From contig JANTQA010000047.1 of the NCBI GenBank assembly GCA_027625915.1, forward strand, positions 11,780,001-11,844,000: a DNA stretch of 64,000 nucleotides. The letters are read 5' to 3'. The DNA comes from Anaeramoeba flamelloides. Taxonomy: Eukaryota; Metamonada; Anaeramoebidae. Every line of letters begins with the position of its first letter. The first letter of the stretch is position 1. Both the position numbers and the translations under genes were made by a program. This document shows, one piece after another, positions 22,465 through 35,200 of the stretch. The notes under the pieces were generated by a model. That model was not told the DNA's origin. It saw nothing but the letters and a program-made list of their open reading frames with translations, and did no database searches.

Positions 22465-23475
22465 AAGGTGCTAAACATTTTTTTCAAATATCAATTATTA
22501 TATATATAAATGACCATTGAAAAACAGATAAGAAATAAACCAGAATAATACACATCATAGAATTGTTGATATTCTATATAAAGTATATCTAAAAAATCAA
22601 TAAATATTCTTACACAATTAAAATCCTAAAATTTTTAGGTAGAGCTGTGAAAAAAATACCGGACATGAAAAAAATCCCGGAAAAGATTTTTAATTGTGAA
22701 TATTAGTAAAATTATGGTGTAATTTCTTTTATTTTAAAATCAAATCCTTTTTTTAAGAATCGAACTTTTTCAATTATAACCCCCCCCACTTATTCGAATG
22801 ATGATTGATGAAATCACACTTGTTCAAAACACTATTCAATCAATCAAAAAACAAGAAGAAAAATTATCATTTTCCAAACTCTAGTAAACCTCTATAAAAC
22901 TGGATTGTTTTTCTAAAAAAGTTGATCAACATAGGACTATCAAGCAATTACTCGAGTATTCTAGAGACACCTTACTTTGATGGACTTTAGGTAGGTTTAT
23001 TACTAATCTCATAAAAAAATTGGTTATTTGCAATAAGGATTTTATTGAAATTAGACAAAAATTTTACTAATACTCACAATTAAAAATCTTGTCCGGGATT
23101 TTTTTCTTGTCCGGTATTTTTTTCCCTACTTTACATTGAGAAAAACAATAATTTTCATTTTGAAATTCAAATTAAGATTAAATAAAATTAAAAAAGAAAT
23201 AAATTGATATGTCTACAATCATTTCCAATCTTTTAGTAACAATAAAATTGTCCATTTTTATCAAGTGACTATGGATCTTGTAATAAAAAAAAATTTGCAA
23301 ATGAATTAGGAATCAAAAAAAAAATTCGAAAAAAAACGAAAATATGTGAAAATTAATTTTCAATTTTAAACTTTCCAAAATGCTATTTTTCTTCTAACAT
23401 CAATTCAATCCGTTTAAACACGTACAATTCACCCAGTATAACTAGGTCCATTTGGCAGAAAAATGGTTATAAATA
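22465..23475. repeat. Repeat family C, copy 2, split by an insertion
   Basis: The two halves, 22465-22639 and 23129-23475, together align with copy 1 at 18955-19500. The middle is a separate inverted-repeat element (22640-23128). The order of events is clear: repeat C landed first, then was interrupted. Confidence 0.7.
22640..23128. mobile_element. 489-bp inverted-repeat element nested in repeat C
   Basis: Arms of about 70 bp: AAAAAAATACCGGACATG at the left, and reading inward from the right AAAAAAATACCGGACAAG, both followed by ATCCCGG and TTTTTAATTGTGA. The left tip TAGAGCTGTG recalls hAT ends, but I do not see a matching 8-bp duplication. It is non-coding; the family assignment is tentative. 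Confidence 0.75.
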
Positions 23476-23494
23476 TATATATATATATATATAT
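23473..23494. repeat. (TA)n microsatellite
   Basis: It directly follows the end of repeat C and precedes CTTTCGTGACCGGAAAACAC, a GC-richer stretch for this window. Confidence 0.9.
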
Positions 23495-25596
23495 CTTTCG
23501 TGACCGGAAAACACGATCCAAAGTAACACTAAATATGTAATCAGTTAACCCATGGGACCTCGTAAATGGTATCCTAACAACGCCTTTCTTAATAGGTGAT
23601 GAGTACAAAAGTTTTTTGATCTTGAATTTTTTTTTGAAATGAATAGTAAATTTTGCTTCATTATTTCATATATTTTCTTGTTTTGTTGTGTTTTTTATTG
23701 TTTTTTGAAACTTTGTTTTTCTCTTAACAAAAGATATTATTTTTTAAAAAGTGATTTTTAAAACGTTAAAAAAAGTCAATTTTTCGAAAATCTGGAAAAT
23801 CCATTTTAAAAAGTTTCTATTGGTATCCTAAATGGAATTAAAAAAAATGGTTCATTAGTACAGTGTTACCCGTGATTTCTTATTTTTTTGGATCAACAAC
23901 AACAAAGATTCCTAAAATTCGCTGTCCAATTTTCAACTTATTTCTCATCTTGACAGATAAAAAAAAAACATTTTAAAAACAGTTTAAAGCTGTAAAACAT
24001 AATTTACAAATGTAAAAAGATGAGATCAGATTATTTACAATATCAAAAGATCTTTCTTTTATTTTTTTTAACAAAATGATTTAACGGATCAAAAACCATT
24101 TTCCAATGTTAAGTATAATGAACCCCTCATGGTCTAGACCTTATTTGTTAAGTTTGTTTTGTAAAATTCTTTTTATAAGTTTAAATTTTCTCGAAAAAAA
24201 TTTCGTTCTTAAATGAAAAGGAAAAAAGTTCATACTAGCAATAGAATTGAAAAACATCATTGTGTACTCTATAACAAACATGTACTTCAAAAATTTGCCT
24301 TCAATGTTCAATTTACTTTAAAAGATAAATTACCTTCAAAAAAAATGCTTTGAAAAATTCCATCAATTGATCTAAAAATAAATGACTTTCGATAGAATTG
24401 AACTCCAAACCTTCACTTTTCGTCAAATTATATTTTTTTGCTCAATAGTTTAATTAATTTTTAATTTTTATTTTTTTGTTTTACCAGGATCTCTTTTTGT
24501 ACAAACACTCAAAATTAGCCCAAAGAATACATTACTAAAATATCTATATTTTGGATCAAACAAAAAATTTTTTAAACTGAATTATTAAAATTTTATCCTT
24601 ATTTTTTTTTAATGTTTTTTCCCTTTTGAAAAAGTTACAGTGACCAATAAAGAGTATGAAACAATCGATCAGAAAATGATTTGATTTTATGTTATTAACT
24701 ATTGTTTTGCAAGTTTAAAATGTCTTATGATCCTAATTTTTTTCCAACCTAAAGATCGGTACAAAATCCCCCCTCCCGAAAGAGATATAATTATTTATAC
24801 AAAATTAATTTACATACTTACAATTGATATATATATATATATATTGCTTAAGAATTATTTTGCCTTATTAAAAACCGGTTATTATATACCTGTTCAAATA
24901 GGTTGATAAATTGTAAAATATTATTTTTTTATTAACTGATAAAATTATAAATTTATTCTTTGGATATATTTGGAATTATATCATTTTCAATTGGCTCGGA
25001 AGAATAATGTACCTTTTAATAATAATATTATATATATATTAATTTGTGGAAATTAGTTTTTTTTTATTTTTATTTTTGTTCTCGTATGAAAACCAACAAA
25101 AATCAAAGTAATTTAGTCACAATAATACCTGTAGTAAATTTTAATCTCTGTTTCTAGATCAAAAGCCTGTTTTTTTGTAGTTATAGAATACCTATACATT
25201 AACCAATCAAAGAAATCCCCTATAAACCCTACATAAATAAAGTGCTGTTTTCTTTAAATACTATTATTTAAAAAGAATTTCTAACAATGAAGTATCAAAT
25301 ATGAACATTTTTTTCGTAAAATAGAGTTTCTTTGAATTAATGTTTTTATATCAAAAAAACTAACAATTTCAAAAAAATTGAGAAAATTATAGAAAAATTT
25401 CAACTATTTACATGAATAATTTAAAATTTTACTTTAAAGATCATGGGGTTTACATTCAAAATTGGTTTGAATATAGGTATACTCTTGGGTAGTGAATTGG
25501 ATCTTTTGTAGGAACAAAAAGTAAAAACAGTACATATTATTTTTTTTATATTTATAATTTAAGGGAGGGGTTATTGACCCCTCTTATTTACCCGAA
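23495..25596. other. Intergenic, no gene seen
   Basis: AT-rich spacer. It contains another (TA)n tract at 24827-24844. A tRNA-like stretch near 24380-24450 was examined and rejected. I recognise no gene or repeat copy. Confidence 0.45.
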
Positions 25597-25850
25597 TTCC
25601 TAAATTTTTATTTAGGAATTTAATTAAAGAATCAAAAATAAGTTTATTACCAACTAAGGCTAATAAGCAGTTTGAATCCTTTTTTATAATAATATTAGAA
25701 ATATTATTATTATTTAATATATTCGATATGTTAAATTTTTTTAATTCAGATATCCAGATTTTGAGATTATTTTCATAGGCTGAGCAGTTCCATCGAAAAT
25801 GGTCTAAATCTTCAATAATATCTAAATTAAAAAGTAGGTATTATATTTTG
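25597..25850 (-). mobile_element. LINE-B 3' end, copy 2
   Basis: The minus strand encodes about 80 uninterrupted codons of the LINE-B C-terminus: HFRWNCSAYENN, the zinc-knuckle H and C region, then a helical tail ending SLIKFLNKNLGI. It aligns with HFLWVCPSYEKDR in LINE-A and with the other LINE-B ends. It is severely 5'-truncated. Unlike the other copies no hairpin cluster follows its 3' end. Confidence 0.8.
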
Positions 25851-27170
25851 AAATAAAGATTATGGTAATTGGAAACACATTATTTTGATCGCTGTTTTAA
25901 TGGGGAGTAGTCTTGTTTTATACTCAAATTAGTGAATTTTATTGAGTTTTTAGTTTTTTTGTACTGATAACTTACTTGATTTCAAAAATAAATAGATAAA
26001 TATCTTTTGAGGTGGATTTCTAAGGTCTTTTTTGTGAGATTTAAAAAGGAGAACAAAAATAAAACTCAAAAAAACCTCTTTGTTTCAATAATAATAATTT
26101 ATTTTAATCTTTGGATTAAAGATCTTCTAACCCTAACCAGTTGTCAAAAGAGGGCATTTCTCTTACCAAAAACTAAGGAATAGTATTTTGGAAATTATGA
26201 AGAATATATTTTAAAAATTCAACCTTAAAATAGTCTTTCAATGAGAATAACAACATTTTTTTTTTATTATGTTTTTAGTAAAAAAAATAACCAAGAGAAT
26301 TTTACTCAAAATTACCAAGTATTTTAAAAGTTCAATGACTGAGATTAGAAAAACTCATATTCTTTTTACTATTTCCCCATTTTAAACAATATTAAATTGA
26401 ATAATATGAAATTGACAAAAAATAATTCAATTTATAAAGGTTTATTTTATCAAAAAAATATTTCAACATTGTAAATATTTAATTTGATAAACAAGAATAC
26501 AAAACAAGAATATTTAACACAAAGCCAAAATATAATTAAGATATAGGATAAACAGAAAAAATATTGATAAATAAGGATTAAATTTAAAGTAAGTTTAAAA
26601 TCTATTTAAAGAAATTTAATAATTGTAAATAAAAGACCTTTAATAAAAAATTATTCAAATAAAAAAAAAACAAAAGACATATGAAAAAAAATTAAAATAT
26701 TTTTATATTTCAAGTTTTAATGTTAAATTTTTAAATAAGTCTGATAAAAAAAAGTTTTTAGAACGTTTTTTCACATTTCACTAGCTATATTTAACCTAAA
26801 AAAAATTATCAATAATATGCCCAAAATCCACCAAAATAAATTATTTCCCAATAAAGGAATAAAAAAATTTGTATGGATTTTCTTAATATTCGTCAAAATA
26901 GATTTTGAAAAACCCACTATAATCTTAACAAAATTAATTCGTAGGGATACTTTAAGGGGTTTAGTTATGTTTCATTTTTGAAATTTGCGATAAAATATCA
27001 TGTTTTTTAAAAAGAAGAATTTAATAGTATTGGACAAATTGTTTGGATTTGATTTTTTATTTCGTAGGAGGTAAATGAAAATATGATGAGTGAAAATTTT
27101 ATAAACAGAACATTTTTGAAATAACCCCTATATTTGATTTTATTTTTTATTGTTTTGATTAATTTTGGTA
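25851..27170. other. Intergenic, no gene seen
   Basis: AT-rich spacer. Two telomere-like CCCTAA units occur at about 26128-26140 but they are not an array. I recognise no gene. Confidence 0.4.
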
Positions 27171-27900
27171 ATGAATGATGATCCATTTCTAAACAAAAAC
27201 AAAAACAAAAACAAAAGCAAAAACAAAAACAAAAACAAGAAACAAAGGAAAAAAGTGAACAACTTTGCGCCACAATACAAAAAACTTCAAGACTTATGGG
27301 ATAAGCGTCTTGTTCTTACTGATTCTGTAAATAATTTTTCTTTGTTTTCTTTTTTTAAAAAATTATTAACTAAACTTTGGTTTAATGTTTCTCTTGTGAT
27401 TCCAATATTCGACGATTCTTTTTATAACAAAAAACAAAATCTAAAACAAGGAATCAAGAAAAAATTGGTTTGTTATCCTTACTAGACGCTTTTTAATAAG
27501 AACGATAAATTGGAGACCTTCTTTCCATCCTAATAAGCCAAAGAATAAAACCAAGTTAATTCTCGAAAAATCTGGGACCTACCAACACTTATACCTTAAA
27601 GAAGTTTTGGTTGTTCTTGACTATTTTACCCGAAGTGTTGTTCGCAAAATGATCAAGCAACAAAAGAGTAATCTTTTTTTTTTCCATCTCATTTATTACT
27701 AAAATTTATCATTGATGATCTTTTTGACCTGAATTTTGGTTGTGGGCACTGCATATTATTCCACCTTAAAATTGGACAGAATCTTGTTGAGCTTCATTGC
27801 TTGTTAAAATTATTAAATGCCACTTTTTTTAAACGTTTAAAATCAAATTTACCCTACTTTGAATAATTCAGAAAAAAAGAAAATATTTGGAAGAAAGAGA
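27171..27900 (+). pseudogene. Unassigned coding-like remnants
   Basis: Three stretches in different frames look protein-like. One from ATG 27171 has a (Lys-Asn)n run followed by APQYKKLQDLWDKRLVLTDS. One at about 27480-27690 has NWRPSFHPNKPKNKTKLIL and YLKEVLVVLDYFTRSVVRKM. One at about 27695-27865 has FIIDDLFDLNFGCGHCILF. Candidate splice sites at GTAAAT (27327) and TTACTAG (27485) do not give a frame-consistent join. It could be a broken host gene, an old transposon ORF or an unrecognised spliced gene. Confidence 0.3.
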
Positions 27901-29611
27901 AGATTTGAAACATTACAGATGTTGATTCGAAATTAGTCCGAACAAAATTTTCATTCATCTTTCAAAAAACAAAAAAGATAATCCTTCTTATTCACAAGCC
28001 ATTAAAAGTTCCCAATTTGAAAAGGCGAATTAATAATTTAAGTTTCTTTGAAGATTATTAAAAAATTTAAAATTTTTCATGATTTTTAAAATCTTTTTTT
28101 GGAAGGCTGAAGGAAAATTTCGTTCAATTTATTTTTAAATTAACAGTATTCTAAATCAGGGGATACTCAAACAAAGACCAAAAATAATTATTCCTTCAAA
28201 ATTAGGTATATTCACTTCTTTCATATTTCTATTTTGTGTTTACAGAATCTTTGGAAAGTTGACTCTTTCTTCACAAACTTTCACAAATATTGTAAAAAAA
28301 GATCCTTTAAGGGGGCATTTTCCAAATGAATTCTTCTGTAAAATTCCAAAAATGATATCTTTTTAGATTGAGAAACTCTCTTACGATCTTTGATTAACAG
28401 ATTAAACTAAAATTATTTTTTAAAAAATGGTTTTTATTTAACTTTTTTTTTTGATTTTATTTTTTATTCCACTCTAAAACCTCACGAGTCAAGCTCTTAG
28501 AAATACACCTAAGAAGATATTAATTCAATTATTTTTTCATCCAAGTCAGTTATTGTGCTCAAATAAATACTAATAACTCTAAAAAATTCAATAATTTCCC
28601 CCACAATCAATATACTCTTCATTACTACTTTTTAGTTAAATGGGGTTTTGCAATATATGGTGGTGTAAATAACCCATGTTGACAACCCTGAACCAATTAC
28701 AAAAATTTAACCACTGTTTTTTTTTCAGGCTTAAGTATTTGAAGAGAAGAATACACAGACCTGATTCAGATTTAAATTAACTTTAGAGGCTAGATCTTGA
28801 ATTATTGTAAATGGTTCCAACAATATTAAATGCTTTTATTTCAAAAATTTCTTCAAATTTTGTGAAATTATTGATTTTTTGCTAAAAATTCAAAAAATGA
28901 TAAATTTCTACTTTTTTTCTGTTAAAAAATTCAAATTTAGTCTTTTAATATCTTCATAATTCTTTTTTTAAAATTCACTTAAAGAACTCGTTTTCTTGTT
29001 TATATGTTGTTCTCGCCCCAGTGACATGTTTCTTTTATTTCTACAGTTAGCCAATATTTTGAGAATGAGTTAAATTTTCGTAATGGGTTAAAGTTAAAAA
29101 CATGGATTAGTTATACTATTGCCCAACACAGTAAAATTTAATAGTTTCCCTATAAATCAATACTATTCTTCACTACTGCTCTGTGGCAAGAGGGTATTTA
29201 CAATAGAACAAAAAATAAAAACCAAAAAAACTCCTTTTTTTGTCAATAAAAAATAGTAGTTTCATTTGCTGATAAAAGATTGTAAGAGACTTAATCAATC
29301 TAAAAGGATACCATTTGTAATGTATCTGAAGAATTCATCAAACTTACCTTCTTAAACCAAAATTTATTTTTGGAAAAAAATTTTTGATCAAAAATTAAAA
29401 GCAATTATACCTTCATTGTAATAATTTTCATTAAGGTAATAATAACTCTTATTTATTTTTTTCCCCAAGGGTAATAGAGTAATTATTTACACAAGGGTAT
29501 GAATTAAACTTGATAAGCAAACCCATTTATCAACTTTAGAGACATTTGTTATCATTTTTTGAACAATTCATTTTTCCCAATTTAATTTACAGTAAAAAGA
29601 TCTGATACTTT
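27901..29611. other. Intergenic with a weak direct repeat
   Basis: AT-rich spacer. The stretch near 28590-28635 (CACAATCAATATACTCTTCA) recurs in altered form near 29140-29185, about 550 bp apart. I see no gene. Confidence 0.4.
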
Positions 29612-29873
29612 CCCTAATAAAAAAAGTTTTTTATAACATGCTATAAACGTGTTGTAAAGGTGTTATAACGGTTTGGAATGTTATAAAATTTTATCATAAC
29701 AACTTTTATAACATAAATATTTGTTATAAAATGCGTGATATAATTTGTAGCATGTTATAAGCCTGTTATAAGAATATTTTATAAAAAATATTTTGAAAAA
29801 ATCATCATATTAAAAGTAAATTTTGTTATAAAAATGTTATATAGATGTTATAAAAAAAGTTTTTTTATTAGGG
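29612..29873. mobile_element. 262-bp MITE built from TTATAAC units
   Basis: The ends are CCCTAATAAAAAAAGTTTTT and its complement. The interior is almost entirely TGTTATAA or its complement in varying spacing. T runs flank both sides, so a TTT duplication is possible but not provable. There is no coding capacity. Confidence 0.75.
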
Positions 29874-31194
29874 TTTTTTGTTTGGATTTTTGGATCAAAA
29901 CAGAAAAAGAAAAATTTACAAAACATTTTTATTTTTATGAAATCTCACCTTTAGTAATTTCTGAGAGTTTGTACCCGATAAATAACATTGAAACGTTAAT
30001 CTCATTATAAAAATACCAGAAAAATAAATGAAATATTGAATCCTTGAAAATCTGAAAAAAAAATAGATCATTTATTTTATTTACAAATATTTATTAAATT
30101 TCTTGAAATTTAAAAAAATCAGATAATATTCTTTTTCCAATATATTAAGAATAAAAACAAGGGAATGTTAGTATTAAAATTAGTTATTTAATAATATCTA
30201 TTGATTTTTTTTTGTTATTCGAATTATTAATTTGAATTAATTTTATTTGTTTAATGATATTTGAAAAAATTTTCAAAATAATAATAAAGTCTATTGATAA
30301 GATTTAATCTTTTTGGGTTATTACTAACTCACTGACATAATTAAGATTGGGCTATTAATTATTGATTAAAAATAATCAAATTAAAAGGTATTTCTTCATA
30401 TGTTATGAGTTGAACTTTCATAAGTTTTAAAAAATTTAATTTGGGAGAATTTTTAATTTAATACTTTGATTATTTTTTTCGTATATTTTAATTTAATCAA
30501 TAAAAAATAAAAATTTAATTTTATCTGTTCTTTGAATCAAAAAATTAATTTTTTTCAATTTTACAATAATTATTGTAATTTTTTTGAAATTATCTAGATT
30601 TGTTATATTGATTTATTTTAAAACTTTATAGTTTTATTTCAAAAGTATATTTTTGTAAATTTCAATTACAGACAACATTATTTTTTTAACTTATCTTCAA
30701 TTCTTTATTCTTCAACAAAAATATTGTTTTTTTGAAATAATTAGGAAATATGTTGGTTTTTGAACTTTTTCAAAAATGAGAAAAAAATTGATCAAACTTT
30801 TCAAAACGATAATTCATTTTTGAAAATTGAATTAAAAGCGGGTTAGTTACGGAGTAATCATGATTTTTACTTCATTTTTAAATTTCAAGATGGGGTAAAA
30901 ATTGTTAAAATTGGTGAGTGGATATTCTAAGATTTTTTTTTTAGTTACTCATCCCTTAATTATTAATTCAGCAATCTTTTATTAAACCTATTAATTACAA
31001 AACAATAATAGTTGTATCAAAATGATCAAAAACGATCTTACAATTCCTACCAATAAGTCCAATTTTAACAGATTTTTATTTATCATCTAATATTGAAAAT
31101 TCAATTTTATCAATTTTTTCCAATGAGGCAACTTTTGCATTGTAAAAAGGAACCATTTAAAAGTTTCTAAACAACATTAACTTTTAGAATTTTT
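29874..31194. other. Intergenic, no gene seen
   Basis: Very AT-rich spacer with no recognisable gene. The last ~200 bases may hold more decayed 5' sequence of the LINE-B copy that follows. Confidence 0.4.
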
Positions 31195-31383
31195 AGGAAA
31201 TGTCCACCCTATGAAAAAAATCGAAAAATTTAGATTAATTCGGATAAACAACTAAAGAATACTATTTTTGATAATATTCAAAATAAAGATTCATTATTTA
31301 TTTTATCATTGGTTAGTGATAAAGAAAATTATGTTTCTTTATTGAAATTTCTAAACAAAAATTTAGAAATTCAGGAAGTGCCG
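31195..31383 (+). mobile_element. LINE-B 3' end, copy 3
   Basis: The plus strand encodes FLGKCPPYEKNRKI (zinc-knuckle tail) and then DNIQNKDSLFILSLVSDKEN with LLKFLNKNLEIQ, colinear with the other LINE-B and LINE-A C-termini. It is 5'-truncated or too decayed to follow further left. Its end runs straight into a hairpin-module cluster. Confidence 0.8.
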
Positions 31384-32005
31384 ACAAGTGCCAGTCAAGT
31401 GCAATAGAGTACCATAAAGTACCTAGGTTATCCAGGAGTTGAAAGAATAGAGTAAAATCAAAGATTTAACTCAATTCTTTTAAATTCTGGAAAACCTAAC
31501 GTTAAGCTAACGGAGTTTTTTTTTAATTTGAGAAATAAACCGAAAATTAAATAAATTTTCTTTTTATTTCTAAAGTATAAAAAAAACCTAAATGTAATTT
31601 TCCAGAATCCAAAAGTATAGAGAAAAATCAAAGATTTTATCCCTCTGTAAATACTGGGAAAGTGTTGTAGAGTTTCGAGGTTTTCTTGAGGTTTTTTTTT
31701 TATTTTGAAAATCTATTAATTTTTGAAATAAACAGTATTCTTAAGAAAGCCTAATGGAGGTTTTTTTTTATTCTATTTTTATTTTGTAAATAAACTGAAA
31801 ACATAAAAAAAACCTAACGGCAGTTTTCTTTTGCCTTTTATTTCTGTTTCGAAAATCTATCAATTTTCCAATCAAAACAAAAATCAAAAAAAAATAAACT
31901 AACGACAAGTGCAGTAGAGTGCCGTAGAGTGCCTAGCTTTTTCAAAATTCAAAAGAATTGAGTAAAATCATTGGTTTTGCCCCATTCTTCTGAATTCCGA
32001 AAAAC
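31384..32005. repeat. Hairpin-module cluster 4, between a LINE-B end and the BEACH gene
   Basis: It begins with variants of GTGCCGACAAGTGCC and GAGTACCATAAAGTACC. A, B and related modules follow (for example 31430-31500, 31510-31585, 31605-31670 and 31925-32005). The cluster ends about 200 bases before the BEACH start codon. Confidence 0.75.
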
Positions 32006-32141
32006 TTAATTGGCTACAAGTAGAAATTTATTTTCTTCCCTTCAAAATAAAAAAAAAAAACTTTTAGCATTTTTAATACTTTTATTAACTAACTAAAATT
32101 TTTTGATCTTTTTATTTTGTAAAAAAAAACTAACCTCAAAA

Positions 32142-32148
<7 letters not shown>

Positions 32149-32178
<30 letters not shown>
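32149..32178. repeat. (TA)n microsatellite upstream of the BEACH gene
   Basis: An alternating AT tract ending 26 bases before the start codon at 32205, so it probably lies in the 5' untranslated region or core promoter. Confidence 0.9.
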
Positions 32179-32181
<3 letters not shown>

Positions 32182-32204
32182 TAGATGAACAAAGTGATTC
32201 AAAA

Positions 32205-35200
32205 ATGAACAGTAACGAATTTCCCGATTTATCTTGTTTAATTATTTTTGATTCAATTTTAACATTGTATAGTTCTGCAACCAATCTGAAATATTTGAAA
32301 AAAAAATTACTGATGAACAAAATATTAATAATCATCAAAATGTTACATAGGATACTCTACAAATCATTCAATTATTTTATTTATGAAAATTCAACCAAAG
32401 ACAAATCAAGGAACGATAAAGAAATAATACTTTTTTCAACATTATTATCAAGAGAAACGATTAGAATAATCTTTTGCGAATATACCTTGGTTAGACTTTT
32501 ATATATAATTCATTTTACAATGATTCAATCTTTTGAAACCAATGAATGTAAATGGTTTTTAAATACTAAATTTTTTAATTATTTTTCCATTCTGATTGAA
32601 TTATATTCTTATTATAGTAATTATTTCCCCTTAAGTCAAAACCAATTTGAAATTATCAATCTTATTATGCAAAGTATTTTATTATTAATCAATTGTTCTT
32701 CCAAAATATTAAATTTAAAACAATTAAATAAAACGATCATTAATATTTTAAAAATAAGTTTTCCAAAAAAATTTCAAATAAATTTTCATCTAAATAAAAA
32801 AGAAATGAAAAAATTTACAAGTGTATTAAATTTCTTTACTGGAATAAATATTGATTTTACAAAAAAAGACTTTACAAAGGCAATATTTAAAAGTTTTTTT
32901 AATAAATCAATTAAAAAAGAAGAAATCAAAAATAATTTTTCATTGAAATTAACAATTCTAAAAATCATTCCAAATATAGTTATCCAACAACCAACATTTG
33001 AAAAATTAATTTGCCAAAATGAAAATACAGATTTTTATACATTATTAATTATATCCTGTTTAAATAATTTTCATGAAAAGGATTACTTAATAAAAATTCA
33101 AAATCTTAATGGAATGCATCAATTAATGGAAACAGGAGAAAAAAAAATTTTTAATTTTAATAATTTAAAAACAAATGATTTTCATGGTGTGCTGAATAAT
33201 AACGATTTCATTTTACCAGATCTTATACTCAAAAAAAATAATGAAGAATTTCCTTTGTTTAAAGTCTTTAAATTATTTGAAGAAATTTGTTTAAAATCTA
33301 TGGATAGTAATGATAACAAAACAGATAACGGCAATAATAATAATAATAATAATGACAGTGCCATTGATAATAAAATTATTAATTATTATGAAATAATAAA
33401 TTACGATTTTAAACAAGAACAATACAAAATTGATAAAGATTGCACACATATAAATTTAAGGCGAAATAACAAATATTTTGAATATCAAATAGTTTCCCAT
33501 TGTTTAAAAATTTTCCAAGATGATTACGAATCATTAGTTCTAAACAAATCATATTTTAAAAAATTATTAGAAAATTCTGTACTACAGTTATTAATTCTTG
33601 AATTTTTATTAAATATTGAGAAAAAGAACTTAAAAAAACTTTTTAAACAAAATCCAAAATTATTATCTCCATTATTTTCTATCTATTTTTTGAAATCAAA
33701 AAATTCATTTTCTTATGAAATTCGATTTATTGTATTTCAATTATTAAGATTTTTTAGTTTTAAATCAATGGACACAACCACCCCTATTGATAATAATAGA
33801 ATTAATAGTAGAAAAACTAATGATAATAAAGGAAAGAAACAGAAAGAATTAAACCAAAAAGAAGATAATGAAAAAGAAATTCAATTTTGTTTTGAATTAA
33901 TTGATAAGTACCAAGATGATAAAATAATTTTAAAACAAATATTACATTGCTTAAATGATATTTTGATTCATAACAAAAAAATGACAATAAAATCTTTAAT
34001 AAAATTATATAAAATAGATAATATTTGTAAAATTGTTAATTCAATTTTGAATGTATATAAAAATAATAAACAAAATGATTATAATAATAATTACCAAAAT
34101 ACAATGAAAAATAAAAATAACATAGAGAATGGACAAGAGAACATCAATAAAGAATTAGAATACTATTGTTTTAATTTTTTTAACAATTATTTATTAAATA
34201 ATAAAATTATTGAACAGTGTATAGAATCAAAATTATTTCAAAATTTATTATTTTCATTAATTTTTAACAAAAAATTTGAAAATTTTGCACAATTTCATTT
34301 TTTTAACATTTTAATAAAAACACCAAAAGCAATAAATAAACAATGGCTTAATTTTTTTAGGAATTTTAATTTATACTTATTAAATATTTTTAATAAACAA
34401 AATAATTATAAACTTATTACATTGGAATTTCGATATATGGATCATGAAATAAATACAGTTAATATAAATAAAGAATTAAATTTACAAAACCAAAATCAAA
34501 TAGAAATTGGAAAAGTGGAAGATGATGATGATGAAAATCAAAATCAAAACAATAATAACAATATTTTTTTGAAAGATACTAAAAGAGAAAAAAGAAATAA
34601 AATTACTTTAAAATCTTCCAATAAAGGGAATCAACTGAAAATAAGAAGAATAAAAGAAAAAAATAGAAAAAAAAATCGAAATTGGAATAGAAAAAGAAAA
34701 AGGAATTAAAAAGGAAAAAAAGGAAATAGAAAAAGAAAAAGAAATAGAAATAGAAAAAGAAATAGAAAAAGAAAAAGAAAAAGAAATAGAAAAAGAAAAA
34801 GAAATAGAAAAAGAAAAAGAAATAGAAAAAGAAAAAGAAAAAGAAAAAGAAATAGAAATAGAAAAAGAGAAAGAGAAGGAAAAGAAAAAATCAAAACAAA
34901 ATAAAAAAACAAAATTTAAGAAAAATATTGAAATAAATATAAAATTTTCAAAAAAAAATAAATATAAAAAAAAAATCAAGAAATTTTCAACAATTTTTCA
35001 AAAAATATATAATTCAATAAGGAAAAATAAAAATATTATCAAATACTTAATTTCAAGTAATTTTTTTTATAATATAAATTTATTACTTGGCGAGCCAAAA
35101 ATTAGCTCGAAATATTTTGATTCAACCTTTTTAATCTTACAATATATATTCCAAGATAATAGAAAACAAGAATCTATTTTTATAAAAGAATTCAATTTAA

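Noticed and set aside
24380-24450. Possible tRNA or tRNA-derived SINE on the minus strand
   Set aside because: GAGTTCAATTC resembles a B box and GAGCA an A-box remnant, but no cloverleaf with acceptor pairing can be drawn.
26128-26140. Telomere-like CTAACCCTAACC
   Set aside because: Only two units, internal and isolated; this is expected by chance and is not an array.
34706-34979. Minus-strand Phe/Leu/Ser-rich frames at 34608-34979
   Set aside because: They are complements of the GAAATAGAAA coding repeats of the BEACH gene.
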